A stretch of 25,498 nt of DNA from JBFJVZ01 sp041623895 (GCA_041623895.1 JBFJVZ010000054.1:1-25498), one strand, 5' to 3'; shown: positions 16,068 to 25,391, counted from the stretch's first letter. A program made the numbers and translations. Notes: generated by a model from the sequence alone, not told the origin.

Positions 16068-16657
16068 TGCTAGTCAAATCACTCGACTCGCGAATTAACT
16101 TCGTTGGATGCGTGACGCACCAAAGCTCGATTAAACCACAATGGATGGCATGAGACCCGCAGAAAATGCCCGCCCCGAGGCATTTGGCAAGCTCGGAAGA
16201 GTTTTGGCACCCAAAATGGGCCCGAAGGGTCGTCGAAACAAGAAAAAGCAGCCGGGTGCGGCTTGGTATTTCCTACTGCGTGGATCTGAGTAGGCGTGCC
16301 CCTACACAACCCGCACCCGCTGCTAAACGTGTCTCCCGGCAAAAAATGCGCGGTGACAAAGGGGAGAGGCGGTTTGCCCTCACGACTCCGCCAAATTTTT
16401 CTAGAAAATCTCAACGATTATTCTTTCAACCGTCGTTTTGGCAGTCGATCCTGTCCGGCGAATTACGCTCGATCAACAAGCTCTTCGCGGATCCCTGGCG
16501 CGATGGAGGGACCAGATGGCCCCCAAAAATGCGGCACGGGCCAGTAACCTGCCCGTCAGACCGCCGTGAACCCAAACCAAACAGCGGTGACCAACCAGGC
16601 TTCACGGAAATTCTCGAGACGAAACGTTGCGGATTCCCATCCGAAACTCAATCATTT
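16068..16657. other. 590-bp region without a convincing gene; possible dispersed repeat
   Basis: This lies between the end of the P-type ATPase and the start of the ECF sigma factor, both on the minus strand, so it should contain the sigma promoter. A 111-codon minus frame (16079-16414) and a plus frame from 16166 run through it, but neither resembles a protein family, and the plus frame continues antisense into the ATPase gene. A short stem, TTTTGG/CCAAAA with CAC loop, lies at 16202-16216. Texture suggests a non-coding, possibly multicopy intergenic sequence. Confidence 0.4.
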
Positions 16658-18559
16658 TCACCCGTCGATCAATCTATCGGTGGTTTCAAAGTCAATCATG
16701 GAGGTGGGTGGAATCGCGACGCGAAGCGCGTTCAGCACCGCGACGACATCGATGATTTCTTGACAGATCGCGCCGGCAACGGGCGGCAGGTATCCGGCCG
16801 CGGCAAACATCATTCCCACGATGCTCAGGGCCATGCCGCCGATCGCGCTTTGCAAGGCAATACGCCGCATCCGCCTGCTGATGTGCAGAAACTCGTCGAT
16901 CTTTCGCAGCGAACTGTCCATCACGACCACGTCGGCAGCTTCCGTCGTCACATCGCTGTTTTGTCCGAAGGCGATTCCGATCGTGGCCGCCATCAATGCC
17001 GGTGCGTCGTTGATCCCGTCGCCAACGAAGATCGTGTTGGCTTGTGCCGTTTCCGCATTGACGATATCGAGTTTCTGCTCCGGACTTTGACTGAAATGCA
17101 AATCTCCGATACCAACTTGCTCGGCCAAGTAGCGGACTTCGGACTCGCGATCGCCCGACACCATCATCGTGCGGCCAATCGCGTGACGAGGGAACAGATG
17201 ACCAATGAAGTTAGCCCCGTCCAAACGCGGTGTATCCCGAAAACGATACGTCGCCGCGTATTGTCCATCGATCAGAATCACGCATTCCAGACCAGCAACT
17301 TGTGCTGGCAGCGCGGTTTCTAAACCTGGCTGCTGCTCGAGAAGTTTCTTGCGGCTGGTGACTTCCACCGTGTGTCCGGCGACCGTTCCCCGCAGTCCTT
17401 TACCGGGCGGTTCGCTGATTTCGGAGACGACGTGAGTAGCCGCGGCCGCGTCAGTTGCGGCGGCCACGATTGCTTGTGCTAAAGGATGCTTTGAATACCT
17501 TTCCAAGCTGCCGACATAAGACAAGATTTCTCTGCCGCGATTCTGATCCACATTCAGTTGCTGGACTAACTTGGGTTCACCATAGGTCAGCGTTCCTGTC
17601 TTATCAAAAATCAGCGTGCGACAGGTGTCAGCGGCCTCCAATGAAGCCGGATCGCGAATAATGATCGCGCGTCGAGCCGCCAGTGAAATCGATCCGATGA
17701 TGGCCACCGGAATCGCGATCAACAGCGGACACGGAGTGGCGACCACCATGACGGCCAAGAATCGAACCGGGTTTCCTGTTGCTATCCAGGCTGCGATGCC
17801 GATCGCCACAGCCAACGGCGTGTACCAGGCTCCCAATTGATCCGCCATCCTGCGCATTCGCGGTTTGTGTTGTTCGGAAGCCGTCATGACTTCCATGATC
17901 TTGGCATAACGCGAGTCGATGGCCAGCTTGTCGGCACGAACAACCAACGCTGATTCACCATTGATCGCTCCCGAAAGCACCGCCGACCCCGGCGTTTTTG
18001 ACATCATGTACGGTTCGCCCGTCAGGTACGATTCGTCCATCACGCCATGCCCTTCCACCACCGTACCGTCGATCGGACAAATTTCATGTGGGAATACGGC
18101 CAAGATGTCGCCAACGGCAATCTCTTCCAGCGGTACATCGTCAACAGCGGACGCGGTCTTATGATGAGCCACCGATGGCATCCGCTTGCTCAAGGCGCGC
18201 AACACCGATGACGCACTGCGAACCGCGTACGCTTCCAATGCTGCTCCGCCGGAAAGCATCAGCACCACCAATGATCCGGCCAGGTATTCACCCAACAGCG
18301 CGGACACAACGATCGAGATCCCCGCCAGCAAGTCCGAGCCGAACTCGCGGCGATACATTTTCAGCAACAAATCCCACACCAGCGGCGTTCCGCCGAGTGC
18401 CAGCACCATCCACAACGGCACGTTCCAAATCGTTACCGAGGTCGCTGTGCCGAACCGCAGCACCAGGTGCGCAGCGATCATCACAATCGTGAACAAAGCA
18501 ATCAACGTCTCGCGAGATTTCCACGATTGCACGTCCAGCTGGGATTCAGTTTCAGTCAA
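16658..18559 (-). CDS. P1B-type heavy-metal-transporting ATPase, TPC-motif subclass
   Basis: The 633-aa protein has all the P-type ATPase elements: actuator TGE (180-182, SYLTGEPYMM), phosphorylation site DKTGTLT (Asp319), the P1B-specific HP dipeptide (SKHPLAQAI, 358-359) and hinge GDGINDAP (513-520). The metal-site helix reads ATPCPLLIAIPVAI, with Thr275-Pro-Cys277 where copper and zinc pumps have CPC. No N-terminal metal-binding domain is present. It should export or import a metal ion across the inner membrane using ATP; the metal cannot be assigned from TPC alone. No ATG precedes the first membrane segment: TTG 18559 is listed and GTG at codon 10 is an alternative. It lies 80 bp after the WGR-ankyrin gene in the same direction, with no metal regulator nearby. 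Confidence 0.92.
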   Translation of the reverse strand: MTETESQLDVQSWKSRETLIALFTIVMIAAHLVLRFGTATSVTIWNVPLWMVLALGGTPLVWDLLLKMYRREFGSDLLAGISIVVSALLGEYLAGSLVVLMLSGGAALEAYAVRSASSVLRALSKRMPSVAHHKTASAVDDVPLEEIAVGDILAVFPHEICPIDGTVVEGHGVMDESYLTGEPYMMSKTPGSAVLSGAINGESALVVRADKLAIDSRYAKIMEVMTASEQHKPRMRRMADQLGAWYTPLAVAIGIAAWIATGNPVRFLAVMVVATPCPLLIAIPVAIIGSISLAARRAIIIRDPASLEAADTCRTLIFDKTGTLTYGEPKLVQQLNVDQNRGREILSYVGSLERYSKHPLAQAIVAAATDAAAATHVVSEISEPPGKGLRGTVAGHTVEVTSRKKLLEQQPGLETALPAQVAGLECVILIDGQYAATYRFRDTPRLDGANFIGHLFPRHAIGRTMMVSGDRESEVRYLAEQVGIGDLHFSQSPEQKLDIVNAETAQANTIFVGDGINDAPALMAATIGIAFGQNSDVTTEAADVVVMDSSLRKIDEFLHISRRMRRIALQSAIGGMALSIVGMMFAAAGYLPPVAGAICQEIIDVVAVLNALRVAIPPTSMIDFETTDRLIDG

Positions 18560-18639
18560 TCTTTCGGCTCATTTGACAGACGACAATGTGTCTAATTGCG
18601 GTCAGTTGGAAACTGGTTACGATTCCACTGCGCAAACAC

Positions 18640-20646
18640 TTAATCGTACTCCACCACCCCCGCTTCCAAGTCGGCGACCAGATTCGACAACAACTCCGCC
18701 AGCGAGCTTGCTATCAGCGCCCGCGAGTCTTCTTCGTGATTCATCGAAATGATCTGGCCGGCTTTTCCTCCCCGCGCTGGATCCAAATCAACGCACAGCG
18801 AATCACCTCCGCCGTTGGAAAGAATGGGAATCCATTTGCGGTTGTACCAGGCATCCGAGCGGATGCCTTTTTCGCCGGCACTCTGCTCTCCCTCGAACTC
18901 GCCGCCGTCCATTAACTCGGTCCAGACTTTCCATTCTTTCACCATTTCATTCAACGGTAGCAGGTAATAGCTGCCGTGATCGTCGTCCATGACCAATGAT
19001 GAACTGTATTTTTGCCCGTTGTGGATCTGGTAAGTTTGTTTGACATCGCTGGGCAATTTGACCTTCATCTTTTTTTCGGCGTCACTGATCTGTTTTGCGG
19101 TGGCCGGCTTGGCTAACGATTTGGCCCGCTCCGGGTCGTTCGCTTTGAGCCAAGCTTCAATTCGTTTCCAGCTTTGTTTGACGGTTAGCTGCTCAGGCTG
19201 CTTGGTAATTTTCTTGCCCCCACCTTTCTTGCCAACCGCTTCCAAAGCCGCGATCGCTTTGCGAGCCTTGGCGTGCCGTGCCATTTCAAGCGCATTCTTG
19301 CCGCCAAATTCGGAACCCGCCTGCTGGTCGTAGCAGGCTTCGATATCGGCTCCTTTGCGAATCAACAATGGAATCATGTCACCGCGGTTGGCGTAGGCTG
19401 CAGCGATCAAAGCGGTTTCGCCGAAGACCGATTTTTTGTTGATATCCGCGCCCGCTTTCAACAACAATTCCACCATCGCCGTCGAACTCGACGCAGCCGC
19501 ACTCAGTAACAGCGGGCGACGCGCTTTGTTGCCACCGTCAGGGTCAGCGCCGCGATCAATCAGCAATTTCGCGATCTTGACGCGATCGGGTTGCTTGCCA
19601 TGAACCACGCGGTGCAGCGGTGTTATTCCATACTTGCCCGTGTAGTTCACATCAGCGCCCGCATCGATCAACAGGCTGGCGATTTTCAAGCTGCCTTCAT
19701 CGCAGGCCGACATCAACGGCGAGTCACAGTCTGCTTTGGCTGGCGGATCAACCTTTTCTCCACGGGCAAGCAACATCTGCACCGCATCCAGTTTCTTCTC
19801 TTCGATCGCGACACCCAGCAAGGAACGATCTTTCTCGTTGTACTTCGCCCCCAAGTCCAGCAACAGTTCCAAGACTCCGACAGGACCGTATCCGGCCGTA
19901 ATGGAAAGCCAGAAGTTGCTGACTGTCTTTGGTTTCAACCCGCGATCGATCAACAATTGCGTGATCTTGACGTTTCGCGAACAGAAGTTTTTGTAGTAGC
20001 GGTGCGTACCCAGCTTGGTGATCGTGGCATTGACATCCAAACCATTGTCCAGCATCGCTTCCACGATCTCGTAGGCGTCCCATTTGACGGCCAGGCTAAA
20101 GATTTCCGGCTTCGTGAACTTTGGTTTGTCGCGTTTGAGATCAGCTTTGATTTCGATCAGATTTCCGCCCCGCGCTTTCTTGGCCAGAGCTTTCAGCAGG
20201 GCCGGGATCGAATCAAGCGCCGCCGCTTTGTTCGAGACTGCCTCGCTTGCCGCCTTTTTCTTGTTGCTCTTTGTTGCGGCCGTTTTCTTTTTCGAAGCTG
20301 TTTTTTTGCTTGCGGCAGTTTTTTTAGCGGTTACCTTTTTGGCCGACTTTTTCACGGCTGTTTTTTTGGCGGTCGTCCCCGACTTAGCCGCGCCGGCAGA
20401 TGCTGAAGTCTGATGTTTCTTACCCACGGCGGCAGTCACTTCGTTGTAGCCCTTACCGGTCTTTGACTTGATCAGCTTTTCGCAGTCGGTTTTTGCTGTG
20501 GTGGCGTCGGTAAAAGTTTTTGTCCTCGAACTGCCCTGTGATCCAATCCGGCCATAAGTCACCGTGTGTTCGTCGTCGTCCAGTTGGATATGCCAGAACT
20601 TATTGGACTTGCCGGCGATTAGTTGAAAGTAACGCGTCTTCGCCAT
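18640..20646 (-). CDS. WGR / lysine-rich linker / ankyrin / SMI1-KNR4 multidomain protein
   Basis: The 668-aa protein joins four modules. A WGR-type domain is at about 5-75 (YFQLIAGKSNKFWHIQLDD, VTYGRIGSQG). A Lys/Ala/Thr-rich, histone-H1-like linker spans about 80-140. Ankyrin repeats span about 160-465, with clear copies such as LLIDAGADVNYTGKYGITPL and LLLKAGADINKKSVFGETAL. A SMI1/KNR4 domain closes the protein (about 490-660; KPATAKQISDAEKKMKVKLP, WIPILSNGGGDSLCVDLD). WGR domains and H1-like tails bind nucleic acid in known proteins; ankyrin and SMI1/KNR4 modules bind proteins, and the latter is widespread among toxin-immunity proteins. No catalytic domain is seen. ATG 20646 is preferred over a TTG four codons upstream. 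A -10-like TATAAC lies on the minus strand at 20716-20721. It is preceded by the endonuclease-family gene. Confidence 0.9.
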   Translation of the reverse strand: MAKTRYFQLIAGKSNKFWHIQLDDDEHTVTYGRIGSQGSSRTKTFTDATTAKTDCEKLIKSKTGKGYNEVTAAVGKKHQTSASAGAAKSGTTAKKTAVKKSAKKVTAKKTAASKKTASKKKTAATKSNKKKAASEAVSNKAAALDSIPALLKALAKKARGGNLIEIKADLKRDKPKFTKPEIFSLAVKWDAYEIVEAMLDNGLDVNATITKLGTHRYYKNFCSRNVKITQLLIDRGLKPKTVSNFWLSITAGYGPVGVLELLLDLGAKYNEKDRSLLGVAIEEKKLDAVQMLLARGEKVDPPAKADCDSPLMSACDEGSLKIASLLIDAGADVNYTGKYGITPLHRVVHGKQPDRVKIAKLLIDRGADPDGGNKARRPLLLSAAASSSTAMVELLLKAGADINKKSVFGETALIAAAYANRGDMIPLLIRKGADIEACYDQQAGSEFGGKNALEMARHAKARKAIAALEAVGKKGGGKKITKQPEQLTVKQSWKRIEAWLKANDPERAKSLAKPATAKQISDAEKKMKVKLPSDVKQTYQIHNGQKYSSSLVMDDDHGSYYLLPLNEMVKEWKVWTELMDGGEFEGEQSAGEKGIRSDAWYNRKWIPILSNGGGDSLCVDLDPARGGKAGQIISMNHEEDSRALIASSLAELLSNLVADLEAGVVEYD

Positions 20647-20773
20647 GATCCACACCAATGAAGAAGGAGAATCAGCAGCCCGATCGTCCGCGACGATGCC
20701 CGGAGCAGTTCCGCAGTTATATTAAAATGCGGTACTCTTAACACGACCGCGACAATTTGCGATTGCCGCGGGC

Positions 20774-20808
20774 AATGTCGCACGCCGCTGAATGTCGCAC
20801 TGCGGCTG
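20774..20808. repeat. Short imperfect tandem repeat in intergenic DNA
   Basis: AATGTCGCAC occurs at 20774-20783 and again at 20791-20800, followed by CCGCTG-like and GCGGCTG ends, making two near-identical units of 17-18 bp. It lies between the endonuclease-family stop and the WGR gene start. Two direct copies could bind a regulator, or may be a slippage product. Confidence 0.4.
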
Positions 20809-20845
20809 ACTGACAACCTTGTCTGCCAGATGCTCAAGTTCCCTG

Positions 20846-21664
20846 TTACTGCACTGGCATTTCAAACACCGCCAACACCGGCCGGTGGTCCGAGGCCACC
20901 GCTTCGCCGATCACTTCAGCGCGGATCAAGCGCAGCAACGGTGCGGCGCGATAAAAAATGTAATCAATTCGCGATCTCGGATTCCCGGAGGGTGCGGTGG
21001 GTGACAATTCCGGGTCAGCGGCATTGGACCACTGCTTGATTAGCTCTCCAATCGGCTCAGAGTCGGGCACGGCGTTCATGTCGCCTGCCAGAATCGTCGG
21101 CGTCTGATCAGCGGCAAACAGCGAATTGATTGCTTTGGCTTCCGCCAGCCGATCTTCGGCAACATTGTGCTGAAAGTGCGTGCTGACGAAACGCAAGATG
21201 CTGTCGTCCGCCGCGCGAACCGTCACTGCGATCGCCCCGCGCGGGTAAGTGACTCGTTCGGGCGTGCTCTCGGTATAAGACAACGGATGGATCACGACGT
21301 CCAGGATTGGCAAACGCGTCAGCACCGCGTTCCCGAACAATCCGCCCTCGTAATGTTGTGTCGGACCGAATCGCACGGCCATCTTTGTCAGCTCGCCAAG
21401 CCTCTGTGCCTGGTGAACCTGACCCGATCGTCTGACACCAACGTCCACTTCTTGGAGTGCCACGAGATCGGGTTTGGAATCGTTGATCACCGCTGCCAAA
21501 CGATTCAAATCATATTGCCCATCAACTCCCTGGCCATAATGAATGTTGTAACAAAGCACGCGTAGCGTTACCGGTTCCGCGGCCTCAACCGTGCCGGCCA
21601 AGCGAGTACAAATCAGCAGCGCTGTGAGCAGCGCCGGCATCACGATGGCAGTGGCGTGTTTCAT
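20846..21664 (-). CDS. Secreted endonuclease/exonuclease/phosphatase-family hydrolase
   Basis: The 272-aa protein starts at ATG 21664, which has GGAAG 6-7 nt upstream and yields a signal peptide (MKHATAIVMPALLTALLICT, ending near VEA). A TTG start 11 codons upstream would spoil it. The mature enzyme shows the complete metal-dependent phosphodiesterase pattern: Asn in LCYNIHYG, Glu in LQEVD, His in STHFQH, GDMNAVPDS, RIDYIF and the catalytic SDHRPV at the end. The family cuts phosphodiester or phosphomonoester bonds in DNA, RNA, inositol phosphates or sphingolipids; length and secretion favour a nutrient-scavenging or lipid/nucleic-acid hydrolase, but the substrate is not determined. It is divergent from the binding-protein gene and co-directional with the WGR gene, 199 bp away. 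Confidence 0.92.
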   Translation of the reverse strand: MKHATAIVMPALLTALLICTRLAGTVEAAEPVTLRVLCYNIHYGQGVDGQYDLNRLAAVINDSKPDLVALQEVDVGVRRSGQVHQAQRLGELTKMAVRFGPTQHYEGGLFGNAVLTRLPILDVVIHPLSYTESTPERVTYPRGAIAVTVRAADDSILRFVSTHFQHNVAEDRLAEAKAINSLFAADQTPTILAGDMNAVPDSEPIGELIKQWSNAADPELSPTAPSGNPRSRIDYIFYRAAPLLRLIRAEVIGEAVASDHRPVLAVFEMPVQ

Positions 21665-21914
21665 TGGGATCTTCCAGACCAGGATGACTTCGTGCAAGCG
21701 TTCCCACGATCAGGGATTGTACGCATTCGTTTTGACTTTGTGGTGAAATTCCAGTTGGACGGATCAGGTGTCAAGAATATTCTGACCGCTAATTCAGCGA
21801 ATGCGAGCCGAATCGGGTCGCACGAGCGTGTAAACTGAATCAAGGAGACCAGCTCTTACAAATTGCCAGATCACAGGTTTCTCTCGTTTGTCATACTCCG
21901 TAGGACTCATTGGT
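21665..21914. promoter_or_regulatory. Divergent promoter region, endonuclease-family / binding protein
   Basis: The 250 bp separate two divergent exported-protein genes. On the minus strand an exact TTGACA lies at 21769-21774, but the bases 17-18 nt further (GAATTT) are a poor -10 box. On the plus strand AGGA at 21902-21905 is well placed to serve the TTG start at 21915. No RNA gene or strong hairpin was seen. Confidence 0.3.
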
Positions 21915-23132
21915 TTGCATTTACGAACCACGGCACAGCCGCAGCGGCATGTGATCGCCGCTAATCGCCCAGCTTCATTGTTGGTGTCGTTCTTGTTGAT
22001 GTTCGTCACGTTCGCAAGCGTTCGCGGTGACGAACCGGCAGACGCCGAGAAGACGCACCATGTGGCCCTGTTCACGGGGAGTGAAGATAATGTGCCGTTT
22101 TGGGAGCTGTTCGCTGCTTTCATGGACGAAGCAGCAAACGACCTGGGTATCAAGCTTGAGGTGTTTTATGCCGAGGGTAGCCGCATACGCATGGAGACTC
22201 GGATCGACGAAGTCTGTCAGCGCGACGACAAGCCCGACGCAATTGTTGTTCAGAGTTTCAAACGCAGCGGACTCAACTCGCTGCAAATCGCCAATCGAAA
22301 CCGAGTTCCGGTCTTCTTGGTGAACGCAGGGCTGACGGACGAACAGAGAATTGAAATCGGCGATCCGCGTACGAAGCTGCGTTACTGGATCGGAGAAATG
22401 CTGCCGGACGATTACGATGCCGGCTATCAACTTGCTAACGAACTGATTGACAAGGCCCACGAAGATCCGCGCAGACTTGGACCCGACGGCCGGGTGCACC
22501 TGATTGGTATCAACGGCGTGATATCCGACAGCGCCTCCATTCAGCGCGCCGCCGGCCTGCAGCAAGCTGTCAAGGAGCGCAGCGACGAGGCCGTATTGGA
22601 CCAGTTGATCGAAGCTGATTGGGAGCAAGATCTCGCCCATAAGCGCTGCCGAATCCTTCATCGCAGGTATCCACACGCGTCGGTGGTTTGGACAGCCAGC
22701 GACCACATGGCCGCCGGCGCGATCCGTGCCATGGATGATCTGAACTTGACGCCGGGCGAGGACGTGATCATTGGCGGAGTGGATGCTACGCCTGAAGCGA
22801 TGCAGTTGATTGAGCAGGGAACCCTGCATGCAACGATCGGCGGACACTTTATGGAAGGAGGTTGGGTGATGGTTCTGCTATACGACTATCTCCATGGCGT
22901 CGACTTGGCTCGGATACCGAAACATTTTGATTCACCAATGAAGCTCGTCACCCGGAACGACCTCGCCAAGTATCAACACGGGCTTCGAAAGTCTACCTGG
23001 GAACGCTTTGACTTTCGCCGGCTTTCACTTTTCCATGACCCGGGATTGAAGGATTACGATTTTGGCCCGCACTTGTTGGTGACTGCCGGCGAGTTGATTG
23101 AGGAGGCGCCGCTCAATCAGGACGGTTTTTAG
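21915..23132 (+). CDS. Periplasmic binding protein (sugar-type, Peripla_BP_4-like)
   Basis: The 405-aa protein has a basic start and a hydrophobic signal segment (LLVSFLLMFVTFASVRG), then a two-lobe periplasmic binding-protein fold. HHVALFTGSEDNVPFWELF begins lobe 1; VVQSFKRSGLNSLQIANRNR, YWIGEMLPDDYDAGYQLANEL, VVWTASDHMAAGAIRAM and VIIGGVDATPEAMQLIEQG follow the usual order, and GGHFMEGGWVMVLLYDYLHG is characteristic of a branch often encoded near signalling proteins. No permease or ATPase gene lies nearby, so it probably reports ligand presence instead of feeding transport. No ATG precedes the signal segment: TTG 21915 has AGGA 9 nt upstream; TTG 21888 and GTG 21951 are alternatives. It converges on the hybrid kinase with 21 bp between stops. 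Confidence 0.88.
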   Translation: MHLRTTAQPQRHVIAANRPASLLVSFLLMFVTFASVRGDEPADAEKTHHVALFTGSEDNVPFWELFAAFMDEAANDLGIKLEVFYAEGSRIRMETRIDEVCQRDDKPDAIVVQSFKRSGLNSLQIANRNRVPVFLVNAGLTDEQRIEIGDPRTKLRYWIGEMLPDDYDAGYQLANELIDKAHEDPRRLGPDGRVHLIGINGVISDSASIQRAAGLQQAVKERSDEAVLDQLIEADWEQDLAHKRCRILHRRYPHASVVWTASDHMAAGAIRAMDDLNLTPGEDVIIGGVDATPEAMQLIEQGTLHATIGGHFMEGGWVMVLLYDYLHGVDLARIPKHFDSPMKLVTRNDLAKYQHGLRKSTWERFDFRRLSLFHDPGLKDYDFGPHLLVTAGELIEEAPLNQDGF

Positions 23133-23153
23133 TCGAAGCAGCTGTCGGTCTCA

Positions 23154-25373
23154 TCAATTCGAGCTATCGCTCGTATCGGAATTCTCGACTTTTTGGAAAA
23201 GTTCATTTGACGCAATCGGTTTCGAGAGATAATCGTCCATCCCGGCTTGGAGACATATCTCGCGATCGCCCCGCATCGCGTTGGCTGTCATGGCCACAAT
23301 GCGGATGTGCCCGCCGCTGGTCTGTTCACGGGAGCGTATTTCGCGTGTCGTCTCCAGTCCATCCATGACCGGCATCTCGACATCCATCAAGACCACGTCG
23401 AATCTCGCCACATCGGGGGCGAATAAAGTGTCGATTGCTTTTCGTCCGTTGTCGACAACTTGCACCGAATGTCCGCGTTTTTCCAGCATCGTGACAACGA
23501 CCTTCTGATTCACCAAGCCGTCCTCAACAAGCAGCACGTGCAGCGGCGAAACCGTCGGGGCCATCGTGGATGTCGAATCCGCATGTTCCGCCGCGTGCCG
23601 CTCACCAAGGGCTAGCTCGATCGCCTCGCGTAAGACAGATTGTTTCACCGGCTTTGGAATGCAACGCAACACTCCCAATTGCCTGGCACGTCGGCTGTCA
23701 TCAGACCGAACTGGCGAGGTCATCAGCACGACCTTTGTCGCCGCCAGCTGTTGATCCGCATGCCGGCGTAGTTCGGCCATGACTGCCAATCCATCCATGC
23801 CCGGCATGCCAGCGTCGATCAGCATCAATCGATAGGGGTTGCCAGCTTGCTGGGCATGTTGAAGTTCAGCCAGCGCCGCCGCGCCGTCCGCGACGGCTGT
23901 GCAACGGAGCGTCCAATCATCAAGCAGCTCTTGCAGGAATTCGCGACTGGTGGCATTGTCATCCACAACCAGGATGCGTTGATGCCTGAATGATTCCGGG
24001 ACACCGGTCGAAACTTGACCTGCAACACTTGCGAACCGTGCGGTGAATTGAAATGTGCTTCCTTTTCCCTCGTCGCTTTCGACCCAAATCTCTCCCTCCA
24101 TCAGCTCAACCAATCGCCGTGAAATTGTCAGCCCCAGTCCGGTCCCACCAAACCGTCGACTTGTCGCATTATCAGCCTGGTCGAATCTATTGAACACCTG
24201 CGCCTGTTTCGATTGGGGAATGCCGATTCCCGTATCGCGGACACTGATGTGCAAAGTCACAAAATCCTGCGCCCGGGAATGCACCTTGACTTCCACAACA
24301 ACCTCCCCACATTGGGTGAATTTGATTGCGTTGGAAGTCAGATTGATCACGATTTGACGCAAACGCGTGGGATCCCCGACAAGCGAATCGGGGACGTCGG
24401 GCGGAATGCGGCAGGCCAGTTCCAAACCCTTTTCTGCGGCACGGTTGGCAATCGTCAGTAAGGTGTCGCCCAGCACTTCTCGAACATCGAACTGGATTGA
24501 TTCCAGCTCCAGTTTGCCAGCTTCGATTTTTGAAAAATCGAGAATATCGTTCAGCAACTGCATTAGTGCATCTGCCGATTGTTTGACGACATGCTGGTAC
24601 TCACGCTGTTCGTGCGACATCTCGGTAGCCAACAGCAACTCGGTCATACCGATGATGCCGTTCATCGGTGTGCGAATCTCGTGGCTTGTGGACGCCAGGA
24701 ATTCGCTTTTGGCACGGTTTGCCGCTTCGGCTTGCGCTTCCGCACGCACAGCAGTATCCTTTAGCCGGTGAAGCGGCCGGTAGACAAATAGTCGCGTGAC
24801 CACAGCTGATGTCGCGGAGACAGCAAGACAGATGACGATTCCCAGCAGCACAACCGACAGCAAATTCTGCAAAACCTGTTCGCCAATGGCCTCTCGCGAC
24901 TTCACCACATCCACTTCGCCAATCCTTCTATCCCGGTAGACCACATCTGCCTTGACGACCACGTATTTCTGAGATTCAGCGTAGCCGGCCAGATCGAGCC
25001 CCAGCGAATCCTGCTGCTCTTGAGAGGCTAGGACTTCGTCTCCGTCGGTGACTTGAGCGTAGACGATATCCGAATTCGTGAGGCTCGCTCCCAACAAGTT
25101 GTCGATCATTTGTTCGTCAACCTTCCACAAAGGGACCGCCGTACTGATGGCGATCGACGAAGCGACCTGGTCTGCCTCCCGACGTATCCGGTCATCTAGA
25201 TGAGAGAGCGTCATCCAAACGGCCACGGCAGCGAAGATCGCAATTACGACCAGGATGGTTGTCACCAGCGCGACGATGTAGCGGAGCGTGATACCTCGCT
25301 CATCCGCGTTCAACGCGAACTGAGGCTCAGCTGTTGATTGAACTGTCGCGCTTTGGGGTGTTTGCAAATCCAC
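23154..25373 (-). CDS. Hybrid sensor histidine kinase with two receiver domains
   Basis: The 739-aa protein has a transmembrane segment at about 31-53, a small extracytoplasmic domain at 54-168 (PLWKVDEQMIDNLL, probably Cache-like), a second segment at about 170-193 and a short linker helix. The HisKA box is FLASTSHEIRTPMNG with phospho-His231; HATPase motifs are the N-box around Asn348, DTGIGIP (380) and GGTGLGLTIS. Two receivers follow: Asp520 with Lys574, and Asp664 (LMDVEMPVMDG) with Lys718. There is no Hpt domain, so phosphate must pass to a separate partner. The start is GTG 25373, since no ATG precedes the first membrane segment. The stop of an ASPIC/UnbV-type gene lies 18 bp upstream, suggesting an operon. 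The neighbouring binding protein is a plausible ligand-bearing partner, as LuxP is for LuxQ. Confidence 0.93.
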   Translation of the reverse strand: MDLQTPQSATVQSTAEPQFALNADERGITLRYIVALVTTILVVIAIFAAVAVWMTLSHLDDRIRREADQVASSIAISTAVPLWKVDEQMIDNLLGASLTNSDIVYAQVTDGDEVLASQEQQDSLGLDLAGYAESQKYVVVKADVVYRDRRIGEVDVVKSREAIGEQVLQNLLSVVLLGIVICLAVSATSAVVTRLFVYRPLHRLKDTAVRAEAQAEAANRAKSEFLASTSHEIRTPMNGIIGMTELLLATEMSHEQREYQHVVKQSADALMQLLNDILDFSKIEAGKLELESIQFDVREVLGDTLLTIANRAAEKGLELACRIPPDVPDSLVGDPTRLRQIVINLTSNAIKFTQCGEVVVEVKVHSRAQDFVTLHISVRDTGIGIPQSKQAQVFNRFDQADNATSRRFGGTGLGLTISRRLVELMEGEIWVESDEGKGSTFQFTARFASVAGQVSTGVPESFRHQRILVVDDNATSREFLQELLDDWTLRCTAVADGAAALAELQHAQQAGNPYRLMLIDAGMPGMDGLAVMAELRRHADQQLAATKVVLMTSPVRSDDSRRARQLGVLRCIPKPVKQSVLREAIELALGERHAAEHADSTSTMAPTVSPLHVLLVEDGLVNQKVVVTMLEKRGHSVQVVDNGRKAIDTLFAPDVARFDVVLMDVEMPVMDGLETTREIRSREQTSGGHIRIVAMTANAMRGDREICLQAGMDDYLSKPIASNELFQKVENSDTSDSSN

Positions 25374-25391
25374 TTTAATGTTTATCGGCCG

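Noticed and set aside
16166..17323. 385-codon plus-strand open frame
   Set aside because: Its second half is antisense to the well-supported P1B ATPase and its translation shows no family features or sensible composition.
19591..20406. 271-codon plus-strand frame rich in Phe and Leu
   Set aside because: It is the complement of the Lys/Ala-rich linker and ankyrin region; the apparent hydrophobic segments come from reading AAG/AAA codons backwards.
21975..22847. 290-codon minus-strand open frame
   Set aside because: Antisense to the binding-protein gene, which has clear fold motifs.
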